NCBI GenBank assembly: GCA_021298815.1
Contig: JAJTHE010000092.1
Location: 1-34,245, forward strand
Direction of reading: 5' to 3'
DNA from: Betaproteobacteria bacterium
GTDB lineage: Bacteria > Pseudomonadota > Gammaproteobacteria > Burkholderiales > CAIKXV01
DNA: 34,245 bases
Of this stretch, positions 25,902 to 34,245 are shown in pieces; within the stretch, counting starts at the first letter, position 1, and each line of letters starts with the position of its first letter. A model generated the notes under the pieces. The model did no database searches and was not told where the DNA came from. It saw only the letters and a list, made by a program, of their open reading frames with translations. The translations under genes were made by a program, and so were the position numbers.

Positions 25902-27344
25902 TCAGCGTCGGGCCGGCAGGCCCGCCCCGGCCAGCAGCGCCGGGTCCAGCCTGCGCTTCAGGAACTTCCCGTCGCCCATTTCCGCGGTGAAACGGCCTTC
26001 TTCCACCACCACCTTGCCGCGCGCGACGGTGAGCACGGGCCAGGCATGGACCTCGTGGCCTTCCCACGGCGTGTAGTCGGATTCATGCAGGAACTCGTTG
26101 CGCACCGTGCGCCGCAGCGCCGGGTCGAGCACCGTGATGTCCGCATCGCTGCCGGGCGCGAGCGCACCCTTGCGCGGATACAGGCCCATCAGCCGCGCCG
26201 CGTTGGTCGATGTGAGGTCGACGAACTTCTCGAGCGACCAGCCGCGCTTGCCCACCATCTCGGTGTACATCACCGCGAGCCTCGGCTCGACGCCGGAGTT
26301 GCCGCCGGTGGTATCGTCGAAGCGGCTGCCCTGGACCTTGGTCGCCAGCGAACAGCAGAGCTCGTCGGTGGCCACCGTCTGCAGCGAGCCGTCCGTCGCG
26401 CCGTTCCACAGCGCCTGCTGGTCGGCCTGCGACTTCAGCGACGGATACGTGTGGTACATCTGTCCGTTCGGTCGCAGGTAGTCGTCGGCGTTGAACATCA
26501 TGTACTGGTGCAGCGTCTCGCCATAGACCGGGCTGCCCCTCGTGCGCGCCTCGCGGATCGCCTCGACCCCGGTGGCCGCGCTGACATGCATGAAGTAGAT
26601 CGCCGCCTTGCCCGGCACGCTCTCGGCGAGCCGTATCACGCGCCGGAACGAAAGGTCCTCGGACAGCGTGTTGTGCACCTCCGGCAGGTAGCGGAAGTGG
26701 GTGCGGCCCTCGCGGATCAGCTTCTCGTACATGTGCATGACGATGTCGTTGTCCTCGCCATGCATCACGCACATGCCGCCTTCCTTCGCCACCACCTGGA
26801 ACACCTCCCAGATGTCGCCGAAGTCGACCATGCGCCCCTTGCGGCTGGGCGTGATGTCGGTGGTGAAGATCTTGATCGTCGGATAGCCGTCCCGGATCGC
26901 CTCGGCGATCTGTCCGAACAGCTCGGGCGGAAGCTGGCCCTCGACCATCAGGTGGTAGCTGTAGTCGCAGAAGCACTTGCCGACCCAGTCCTGGTCGCGC
27001 CGGGCGATCGCCTGCGGCAGCGTGTTGCCGTGGGTCCAGCGCACGAAGTCGATGAGCGTCGTGGTGCCGCCGTGCAGGGCCGCGCGGCTCACCGTCTCCG
27101 GCGGGTCGGAGAAGCCCGCGGTGCCGTCGGGGTTGGGCACGTGCCACAGGCAGTGCACGTGCGGGTCGACGCCGCCCGGCATGACGATGCGGTCGCCGGC
27201 ATCGATCAGGCGCTGCGTGGTGCCGGCGCCGTAGGTGCCCGCGCTGGCCACGGCGACGATCTGCTCGCCCTGGATCGCCACGTCGAAGGCACCGGTACCC
27301 ATCGGCGTGACCACCTTGTTTCCCCGGATCACCAGGTCGAGCAT
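25902..27344 (-). CDS. Dihydropyrimidinase / D-hydantoinase-like amidohydrolase
   Basis: 480 residues, cyclic-amidase family with a binuclear metal centre. Predicted ligands are all present: His62/His64 in DPHVHCLW, Lys158 in TIKIFTTD (the lysine carboxylated in this family), His195 in MHGEDND, His253 in FMHVSA and Asp327 in VATDELCC. The usual TDHCPF/TDHCTF strand reads TDELCC, so substrate specificity may differ from that of ordinary dihydropyrimidinase. Family endings such as ARLMGLYPRKGALAPGSDADI and VWDP-like VLDPALRRT are present. It lies in a leftward set with a Bug receptor 36 bp upstream and the unknown and CobW genes downstream. Confidence 0.92.
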   Translation of the reverse strand: MLDLVIRGNKVVTPMGTGAFDVAIQGEQIVAVASAGTYGAGTTQRLIDAGDRIVMPGGVDPHVHCLWHVPNPDGTAGFSDPPETVSRAALHGGTTTLIDFVRWTHGNTLPQAIARRDQDWVGKCFCDYSYHLMVEGQLPPELFGQIAEAIRDGYPTIKIFTTDITPSRKGRMVDFGDIWEVFQVVAKEGGMCVMHGEDNDIVMHMYEKLIREGRTHFRYLPEVHNTLSEDLSFRRVIRLAESVPGKAAIYFMHVSAATGVEAIREARTRGSPVYGETLHQYMMFNADDYLRPNGQMYHTYPSLKSQADQQALWNGATDGSLQTVATDELCCSLATKVQGSRFDDTTGGNSGVEPRLAVMYTEMVGKRGWSLEKFVDLTSTNAARLMGLYPRKGALAPGSDADITVLDPALRRTVRNEFLHESDYTPWEGHEVHAWPVLTVARGKVVVEEGRFTAEMGDGKFLKRRLDPALLAGAGLPARR

Positions 27345-27380
27345 CGCGTCTGTCTCCTTGTCGTTGTCGTATGCCGCACC

Positions 27381-28439
27381 CTACTCGCTCTTGATCCCGG
27401 CGGCCTTGATCACCTTGCCCAGCCGATCGATCTGCGAGCGGATGAAACGGTCGAACTCCTCCGGCGTGCTCGACTTCGGATCGGTGCCGAGGTTCTGCAG
27501 GCGCTCGCGCACGTCGGGCAGCTGGACGATGCGCGCCACCTCCTTCGACACCTGGTTGATCACCGGCCGCGGTGCCTTCGCATTGCCGAGCAGGCCGAAC
27601 CACTGGTCGAATTCGTGGCCGGGCAACCCCTCGCCCACCGTCGGCAGGTTCGGGAACATCGGCGAACGCTTCGGCGTGCTGACGCCCAGCGCGATGACCC
27701 GGCCATCGCGGATGAACGGCGCCGCGACCCCCAGCGAAAGCCAGGTGAAGCCGATGCGGCCGCTCATCACGTCGTTCATCGCCTCCAGCGGCCCCTTGTA
27801 CGGGATGTACGGTGCGTTGATGCCGGCTTCCAGGTTGAACATCTCGCCGTTGATGTGCGCGCCGCTGCCGACGCCGGCCGAGCCGTAGCTGATCTGCCCG
27901 GGCTTCGCCTTCGCGGCCGCGATCAGCTCCTTCACCGACTTCACGCCGAGTTCCTTGCTGGCGGCGAGCACGTGCGCCCCGGTGACGACCTGCGAGATGC
28001 CGGCGAAGTCGCGCATGGTGTCGTACGGCAGCTTGGAGAACAGCGTCGCGCTGATCGCATGCTGGGCGGACACCATCAGCATCGTGTGGCCATCCGGGTT
28101 CGCGTTGATCATGGTCTGCGACGCCACCACGCCACCGCCGCTCGGGCGGTTGTCGACCACCACCTGCTGGCCCCAGGTCTCGGTCATCTTCTGCCCGACG
28201 GTGCGTGCCAGGATGTCGGTCAAGCTGCCCGGCGCGAAGCCGACCAGCAGGCGCATCGGCTGCACCGGGAACTTCGCGGATTCCGCCGCGAGCGCGGCGC
28301 CGCTGCCGGCGGTGAGCACGGATGCGAGCCCGGATGCGAGAGCCGTCGCGAGCAGCGGCAGGCGCGCGGCCGACAGGCCCTTGCGCGGGGTGGCACCGGG
28401 GGCCGCGGGCATCGAGCCGATCGGGGTGTGGCTGGACAT
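27381..28439 (-). CDS. Bug/TctC family periplasmic solute-binding protein
   Basis: 352 residues with an N-terminal signal peptide (LPLLATALASGLASVLTAGS, cut near ALAAE). Family motifs: FPVQPMRLLVGFAPGSLTDI, VVDNRPSGGGVVASQ, PDGHTMLMVS, PYIPYKGPLEAMNDVMSGRI, FPNLPTVGEGLPG. The first motif has PGSLTD where most members have PGGxxD, a possible ligand-specificity change. It lies 36 bp before the hydantoinase-like gene and 50 bp after the cyclodeaminase-like gene, on the same strand. The ligand may be the substrate of the operon's enzymes; no transporter membrane genes are seen. Confidence 0.9.
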   Translation of the reverse strand: MSSHTPIGSMPAAPGATPRKGLSAARLPLLATALASGLASVLTAGSGAALAAESAKFPVQPMRLLVGFAPGSLTDILARTVGQKMTETWGQQVVVDNRPSGGGVVASQTMINANPDGHTMLMVSAQHAISATLFSKLPYDTMRDFAGISQVVTGAHVLAASKELGVKSVKELIAAAKAKPGQISYGSAGVGSGAHINGEMFNLEAGINAPYIPYKGPLEAMNDVMSGRIGFTWLSLGVAAPFIRDGRVIALGVSTPKRSPMFPNLPTVGEGLPGHEFDQWFGLLGNAKAPRPVINQVSKEVARIVQLPDVRERLQNLGTDPKSSTPEEFDRFIRSQIDRLGKVIKAAGIKSE

Positions 28440-28489
28440 GGGTGGAGGCTCCGGAGGCTGTGGGGAGGAGTGGCGAGTGTAGCGCCGCG

Positions 28490-29461
28490 TCACTGCACGG
28501 GAATGTCGATGCCGATGCCGCGCCGGGCAGCCTGGTCGAGCAGGACCGCGGCGACGGCCAGGTCTTCCAGCCCGAGCCCGTGCGACTCGAACAGCGTGAT
28601 CTCGTCCGGGCTGCCGCGCCCCGGCGCGCGTCCGCCGACCACGTCGGACAGCGGCACCACGCGGCTCCAGTCGAAGCCGGGGATGGCGATCAGGTCCCCG
28701 CTCTCCAGCCGGGCGACATCCACGTCGTCGGCGACGATGCGCGCCGCACGATCGACGGCCAGCGCATCGAGTTCCCGCTTCTCGGCGAAGTTCGACCCGG
28801 CGGCATTCACGTGCACCCCCGCCGGCAGCCACGCACCGTCGAACAGCGGCAGCTTCGAACCCGTGATCGTGGTCACCACGTCGGACTCGCGCACCGCCGC
28901 TTCGACGTCGGTCACCGGGAGCAGCCGGGGCGCGCCGGCGCCGAGCACCTGGCCCATCTCGGCGATGAACGAGGCGACCCGCGCCTCGGATCGGCTGATC
29001 ACGTTCACCCGCTCGAGCGACGGCAGCACCAGCCGGATCGCCTCGAGCTGCGCACGCGCCTGCCAGCCCGCCCCGAACAGCGTCATCACCCGGCTGTCGG
29101 GGCGTGCCATGAAGCGGGTCGCGACGCCGCTCGCCGCGCCGGTCCGGATCTGCGCGAGCAGCTCGGCTTCGAGCACCCCCACCAGCGCGCCGGTCGAGAT
29201 GCGCCAGCACAGCACCTGGAAGCTGGAGCCGACGGTGATGTCCTGGCGCACGATCGGGTAGACCTTCATCGCCATCAGGTCGAGCGCGCTCGAGATCGCG
29301 CCCATCGCGTTGACCGTCACGCCCTTCAGCGCGCCGCGGTTGCGCGGCACGTTGACTGCCTCGCCGATCGATACGTCGCGGAAGCACTGCTCGACCGCGG
29401 GCAGCGCGTCGGCCATGGTGAGCAGTTCGCGCACATGCGCTTCCTTGAGCAGGGTGGCCAT
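28490..29461 (-). CDS. Ornithine cyclodeaminase / mu-crystallin family protein
   Basis: 323 residues, NAD(P)-dependent family that includes ornithine cyclodeaminase, alanine dehydrogenase, ketimine reductase and delta1-pyrroline-2-carboxylate reductase; the exact reaction is not clear. Motifs: RNRGALKGVTVNAMGAISSA, the MKVYP segment with the expected active-site Lys, LAQIRTGAASGVA, the Rossmann loop LFGAGWQARAQLEAI, VVTTITGSKLPLFDG and HVNAAGSN. It is the first gene of the leftward catabolic set. AAGG lies nine bases before the ATG at 29461. Divergent from the third Bug gene with an 80-bp gap that should contain both promoters. Confidence 0.9.
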   Translation of the reverse strand: MATLLKEAHVRELLTMADALPAVEQCFRDVSIGEAVNVPRNRGALKGVTVNAMGAISSALDLMAMKVYPIVRQDITVGSSFQVLCWRISTGALVGVLEAELLAQIRTGAASGVATRFMARPDSRVMTLFGAGWQARAQLEAIRLVLPSLERVNVISRSEARVASFIAEMGQVLGAGAPRLLPVTDVEAAVRESDVVTTITGSKLPLFDGAWLPAGVHVNAAGSNFAEKRELDALAVDRAARIVADDVDVARLESGDLIAIPGFDWSRVVPLSDVVGGRAPGRGSPDEITLFESHGLGLEDLAVAAVLLDQAARRGIGIDIPVQ

Positions 29462-29541
29462 CGGGTTGCCTTGTCTTGTTGTAATCCAGGGGGGAGAATA
29501 ACGAAAAAACAAGGCCACCCGGCGGCTGGAGGAGATCCGCG

Positions 29542-30555
29542 ATGCACATTCGCCTGGAAGCGATGGCCCACCCGCGAGGCACCGCGCGCGGATGCCGGGA
29601 CGCCCTGCTCGCCCTTCCGTTCCTCGCGCCCTCGCTTGCGCCATCGACCGCGGCGGCACAGGCCTTCCCCGAGCGTCCGATCCGCATCATCGTGCCCTAC
29701 CTCGCGGGGGGCGGCGTCGATGCGGCCGCGCGCCTGGTCGGCCAGCGCCTGGGGGAACTGCTGGGCCAGCCGGTGCTGGTCGACAACCGGCCCGGTGCGG
29801 CGACGAACATCGGCTCCGAAGCGGTCGCACGCGCGAAGCCCGATGGATACACGCTGCTCCTCGCAAACTCCTCCCAGGTGGCCAACGTGAGCATCTATCC
29901 GAAGATGCCCTACGACCTGATGAAGGACCTGTCGCCGGTCACCCTGCTCGGCATCACGCCGATCGTGCTGGTGGTGCACCCGTCGCTGCCGGTGCGCAGC
30001 GTGAAGGAACTGGTCGCGCTGGCGAAGGCGCGGCCCGGGGAGCTCACCTATGCCTCCGCCGGCATCGGCAGTCCGACGCATGTGTCGCCGGAACTCTTCC
30101 GCTCGATGACCGGCACCGACATGGTCCACGTGCCGTACAAGGGCGGCAGCCAGGCCGTGACCGACCTGCTCGGCGGCCGGGTCACCCTGTACTTCGCCGC
30201 CACGCCGACCGCGTTCCCGCTGGTGCGCAGCGGCAAGCTGCGCGCGCTCGGCGTCACCAGTCCGAAACGGTACCCAGGGGCGCCGGACATCCCGGCGATC
30301 GCCGAGTCCATCCCCGGTTACGAACTGGTCGGCTGGTTCGCGACGCTGGCGCCGGCCCGTACCCCGGTGGAGATCGTCGGCACGCTGCACGAGGCGACCG
30401 CGCGCGCGCTGAAGACGCCTGAGCTGGTGAAGCGGCTGGCCGAGCAGGGCATCGAGCCGTCGGGCGCGGGGCCGTCCGAACTGGCCGCCTTCCTGCGCCG
30501 GGAAGTCGCGAAATACGAGCAGATCGTACGCGCGGCGAACATCCGGCCCGAGTAG
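29542..30555 (+). CDS. Bug/TctC family periplasmic solute-binding protein
   Basis: 337 residues, with GGAGGAGA upstream of the ATG at 29542. The signal peptide is slightly long (ALLALPFLAPSLAPSTAAAQA). Motifs: FPERPIRIIVPYLAGGGVDA, VDNRPGAATNIG, PDGYTLLLAN, VHVPYKGGSQAVTDLLGGRV, APDIPAIAESIPGYE. It is the third receptor of this family within 8.5 kb, again without TctA/TctB. It is convergent with the amidohydrolase-2 gene, with a 25-bp gap. Confidence 0.92.
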   Translation: MHIRLEAMAHPRGTARGCRDALLALPFLAPSLAPSTAAAQAFPERPIRIIVPYLAGGGVDAAARLVGQRLGELLGQPVLVDNRPGAATNIGSEAVARAKPDGYTLLLANSSQVANVSIYPKMPYDLMKDLSPVTLLGITPIVLVVHPSLPVRSVKELVALAKARPGELTYASAGIGSPTHVSPELFRSMTGTDMVHVPYKGGSQAVTDLLGGRVTLYFAATPTAFPLVRSGKLRALGVTSPKRYPGAPDIPAIAESIPGYELVGWFATLAPARTPVEIVGTLHEATARALKTPELVKRLAEQGIEPSGAGPSELAAFLRREVAKYEQIVRAANIRPE

Positions 30556-30580
30556 CGCGCACTGCCGCCGCGCGCGACCG

Positions 30581-31405
30581 TCAGGCGAAGCCGAACAGCC
30601 GCGCGGGGTTGTGCCAGAGTACCTTCGCGCGATCCGCGGCATCCGGCACCCAGCGCTTCAGGCAGGCCAGCGCAGGCCCGTAGTCCATGCGCTCGTCCAT
30701 GCGCACGAACGGCCAGTCGGAACCCCAGACACAGCGGTCGAGCGTGAAGGCGTCGATCGCCGCGGCGATGAACGGATCGACATCGTCCCAGGGAAAGCAG
30801 CCCTGGACCGAGGACCTGAACGGCCCCGAGAGCTTGATCACATGGCCTTCGCGGCCCATGTCGAGCAGCGCCTGGAATCCCGGCTGCGCCACCCCTGCAG
30901 CGACCGATGGCCTTCCGAAATGATCGAACATCAGGCGCACGCCTGCGGCACGCAGGATCGGCGCGGCCGCCACCAGTTCGTCCTTCTGCACCTGCACCTG
31001 GACGAACAGGTTGCGCGCCTTCATCGCCGCCAGCAGGTGCGCAGCGCCGGGTTCGGTCAACGGTCGCAGCCCGTGGTTGAACAGGTTGAACCGGATGCCC
31101 ACCACCCCGGCCTCGGCGAGCGCGTCGAGTTCGCGGTCGGTGATGCGCGCATCGGCGATGCCGATGCCCTTCAGGCGCCCGCGGGAGGCGGCGATCGCCT
31201 CGAGCATGCAACGGTTGTCCGGCCCATAGGGCCCGGCGCCGACCAGCAGCCCGTGGCTGAACCCGTGGGCATCGAGGACCGCGAGGAACTGGGCAGCGGT
31301 CCCCTCCTGGCTCGGATGAGGCTGGTAGACGGCATCCGCGATCGACGGCCGTCCCTTGCAGAAGATGTGCGCGTGGCAATCCGCGGCACGTTCCGGGTCA
31401 GGCAT
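30581..31405 (-). CDS. Amidohydrolase-2 family metal-dependent hydrolase (2-pyrone-4,6-dicarboxylate lactonase-like)
   Basis: 274 residues, PF04909-type TIM barrel. The metal motif DCHAHIF is near the N-terminus. It is followed by GFSHGLLVGAGPYGPDN, VVGIRFNLFNHG, LMFDHFGRP, VIKLSGPFR and the terminal metal-site Asp in VWGSDWPF, with ALAC, LKRWVP and VLWHNPARLFGF closing the barrel. These are typical of 2-pyrone-4,6-dicarboxylate and related lactone hydrolases; the substrate here is not proven. The ATG at 31405 is preferred over the open frame further up, which runs into the tRNA gene. Confidence 0.87.
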   Translation of the reverse strand: MPDPERAADCHAHIFCKGRPSIADAVYQPHPSQEGTAAQFLAVLDAHGFSHGLLVGAGPYGPDNRCMLEAIAASRGRLKGIGIADARITDRELDALAEAGVVGIRFNLFNHGLRPLTEPGAAHLLAAMKARNLFVQVQVQKDELVAAAPILRAAGVRLMFDHFGRPSVAAGVAQPGFQALLDMGREGHVIKLSGPFRSSVQGCFPWDDVDPFIAAAIDAFTLDRCVWGSDWPFVRMDERMDYGPALACLKRWVPDAADRAKVLWHNPARLFGFA

Positions 31406-31441
31406 CGGGCGTCGCTTTCGTGCAGGGGATACGTGCGGGGG

Positions 31442-31518
31442 TGGGGTGGCTGATGGGACTCGAACCCACGACAACCGGAATCACAATCCGGGACTCTACC
31501 AGCTGAGCTACAGCCACC
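31442..31518 (-). tRNA. tRNA-His(GTG)
   Basis: A 77-nt cloverleaf with anticodon GTG (read in GATTGTGATTC), D-arm TAGCTCAGCTGGTAGAG, T-arm GTGGGTTCGAACCCC, and an encoded CCA. The 5' extra G (G-1) pairs opposite C73, the identity element of tRNA-His. A minus-strand -10 TATACT (31544-31539) with a GC-rich discriminator lies 20 bp upstream; its -35 is poor. Confidence 0.96.
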
Positions 31519-31538
31519 ACTGACCTGCCAAGTCGCCG

Positions 31539-31544
31539 AGTATA
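31539..31544 (-). promoter_or_regulatory. Candidate -10 of tRNA-His promoter
   Basis: TATACT on the minus strand, followed by a G/C-rich discriminator (CGGCGAC), as typical of stable-RNA promoters under stringent control. No convincing -35 is visible at the usual spacing. Confidence 0.4.
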
Positions 31545-31639
31545 ACGACCGTTCGGCTTCGATGCGACCATCGGGCGACGGTTTATGCCGGCTGCACGGA
31601 CGACGCCCCGGGCCGGGACGGCACCACCGGCGTGCATGC

Positions 31640-31716
31640 TGGCGTGCCCGGCGCGACTCGAACGCGCAACCGCCGGCTTAGAAGGCCGGTGCTCTATCCG
31701 GTTGAGCTACGGGCAC
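31640..31716 (-). tRNA. tRNA-Arg(TCT)
   Basis: A 77-nt cloverleaf with CCA encoded. Anticodon TCT (in CCTTCTAAG), acceptor GTGCCCG paired with CGGGCAC, D-arm TAGCTCAACCGGATAGAG, and T-arm GCGCGTTCGAGTCGCGC. A possible -10 (TAGAAT, 31734-31729 on the minus strand) lies close upstream. The gene lies 121 bp before tRNA-His on the same strand. Although tRNA-Arg genes are frequent integration sites, nothing here suggests an insertion. Confidence 0.96.
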
Positions 31717-31801
31717 CCGAAGCTGCCGATTCTACGCGACTGGCCGCCCGGCGCCCTGCCCCCGCTCGTCGGATCGGGCGCAGTCCTTGCTCCTGCCCCG
31801 G

Positions 31802-31830
31802 TTGCGGGCGAATTCACTTCATGCTATCAA
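31802..31830 (+). promoter_or_regulatory. Weak promoter candidate for dksA
   Basis: TTGCGG (31802-31807) and TATCAA (31825-31830), 17 bp apart, in the AT-richer part of the leader 80 bp before the dksA ATG. Spacing is ideal but the hexamers are weak. Confidence 0.35.
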
Positions 31831-31909
31831 GCCCGTTTGCTTTTCTACTGGTTGGCGTTGTCAGGCGAGAAACGGCCCCGGCAACGCCCTCGTGACTCCC
31901 GGAGGGATC

Positions 31910-32332
31910 ATGGCGGTCGATTTCCAGAACAAGGTTGCTCCTTACAAGCCGAAGAAGGACGAGGAGTACATGAACCCGAAGCAGCTCGACCACTTCCGCA
32001 AGATCCTCGCGGGCGTGAAGAGCGAGCTGTCGCACGACATCGACCGGACCGTCCAGATGATGCAGGACGAAGCGACGATCTTCGCCGACCCGAACGACCG
32101 GGCCAGCCAGGAATCCGACATGGCGCTGGAGCTGCGCAACCGGGACCGCGAGCGCAAGCTGATCAAGAAGATCGACGAGACCATCGCCCGCATCGACGCC
32201 GGCGACTACGGCTACTGCGAGAGCTGCGGCATCGAGATCGGCCTCAAGCGGCTCGAGGCACGACCCACGGCCACCCTCTGCATCGACTGCAAGACGCTGG
32301 ACGAGATGCGCGAGCGCCAGATCGCGAAGTAA
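31910..32332 (+). CDS. dksA: RNA polymerase-binding transcription factor DksA
   Basis: 140 residues. It binds the RNA polymerase secondary channel and, with ppGpp, adjusts rRNA and amino-acid promoters. The ATG at 31910 has GGAGGG four bases upstream. The coiled-coil tip carries the functional D-x2-D-x-A motif (Asp60, Asp63, Ala65 in [10 protein letters not shown]). The zinc site has four cysteines: Cys103/106 (YCESCG) and Cys124/127 (LCIDCK). This is the canonical zinc-containing DksA. It converges on pnp, with a shared terminator between. Confidence 0.96.
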   Translation: MAVDFQNKVAPYKPKKDEEYMNPKQLDHFRKILAGVKSELSHDIDRTVQMMQDEATIFADPNDRASQESDMALELRNRDRERKLIKKIDETIARIDAGDYGYCESCGIEIGLKRLEARPTATLCIDCKTLDEMRERQIAK

Positions 32333-32394
32333 CGGGGCGCGATCGCCCGCGTGCCGTGGCGCGAGAACGCCGCGGCAGCAGGGGCGGATGGACG

Positions 32395-32427
32395 AAAAAA
32401 AAGCCGGGCGATCGCCCGGCTTTCTTC
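32395..32427. terminator. Bidirectional intrinsic terminator between dksA and pnp
   Basis: A perfect 24-bp palindrome (32400-32423) with half-site AAAGCCGGGCGA is flanked by A8 on the left and TTTCTT on the right. Transcripts from either side form the same GC-rich hairpin followed by a U-rich tract, so it can serve both convergent genes. Confidence 0.9.
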
Positions 32428-32443
32428 ATTGCGGCGCCGGCGG

Positions 32444-34245
<1,802 letters not shown>

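Noticed and set aside
24822..29261. A plus-strand open frame of 1479 codons
   Set aside because: It lies opposite the cobW, hydantoinase-like, Bug and cyclodeaminase genes, has His/Arg/Asp-rich composition without any domain, and is a composition artefact of high GC.
31640..31716. tRNA-Arg considered as an island insertion site
   Set aside because: No integrase, repeated tRNA 3' end or composition change is visible around it.

Overview
The window is high-GC proteobacterial chromosome. The gene content points to a betaproteobacterium, probably Burkholderiales-like: a guaB-guaA operon, the ratA-rnfH pair divergent from smpB, dksA convergent with pnp, and three Bug-type (TctC) periplasmic binding proteins without their membrane subunits. 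The species cannot be named from the sequence.

Layout, left to right. (1) 1-442 is the edge of an integrated element. It holds the first 48 codons of a tyrosine-type integrase, preceded by a lower-GC stretch with five copies of one octamer and two diverged three-unit repeat blocks, the second ending 7 bp from the guaA stop codon. (2) 443-5993 is core housekeeping: guaA and guaB (purines), a DUF4124 envelope protein, rnfH, ratA and smpB. (3) 6022-7602 holds a dienelactone-hydrolase-like esterase divergent from a rhomboid protease. (4) 7714-17348 is one tightly packed leftward operon of eleven genes for a non-canonical type II secretion / type IV pilus hybrid: GspG, GspF, GspE, PilM-, PilN- and PilO-like proteins, a GspC/PilP-like protein, a lipoprotein-type secretin with TPR-like helices and a Pro-rich tail, and three further pseudopilins, the last lacking Glu5. 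(5) 17925-21780 has a small acidic protein of unknown function, two coupled genes for surface proteins with PEP-CTERM-like tails (one with a DNRLRE-type domain), and a Tat-exported PhoX phosphatase with a PHO-box-like element upstream. (6) 22118-31405 is a catabolic island: a Bug protein coupled to an MmgE/PrpD protein; a leftward five-gene set (ornithine cyclodeaminase-like, Bug protein, dihydropyrimidinase-like amidohydrolase, an unknown protein, CobW GTPase); a divergent third Bug protein; and an amidohydrolase-2 protein. (7) 31442-34245 holds tRNA-His(GTG), tRNA-Arg(TCT), dksA, a perfect-palindrome bidirectional terminator and the 3' part of pnp.

The regions most worth attention are the hybrid secretion operon, which includes its own pilin set and secretin but no prepilin peptidase here, and the PEP-CTERM/PhoX genes beside it. 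I recall that similar gene sets in beta-proteobacteria carry the annotation label 'predicted secretion system X'; I could not check this. The second is the guaA-linked island edge, whose cargo lies outside the window. The third is the hydantoinase-like / CobW / unknown-protein group, which suggests metallochaperone-assisted hydrolysis of a cyclic amide. Most of the remaining genes are conserved and ordinary.
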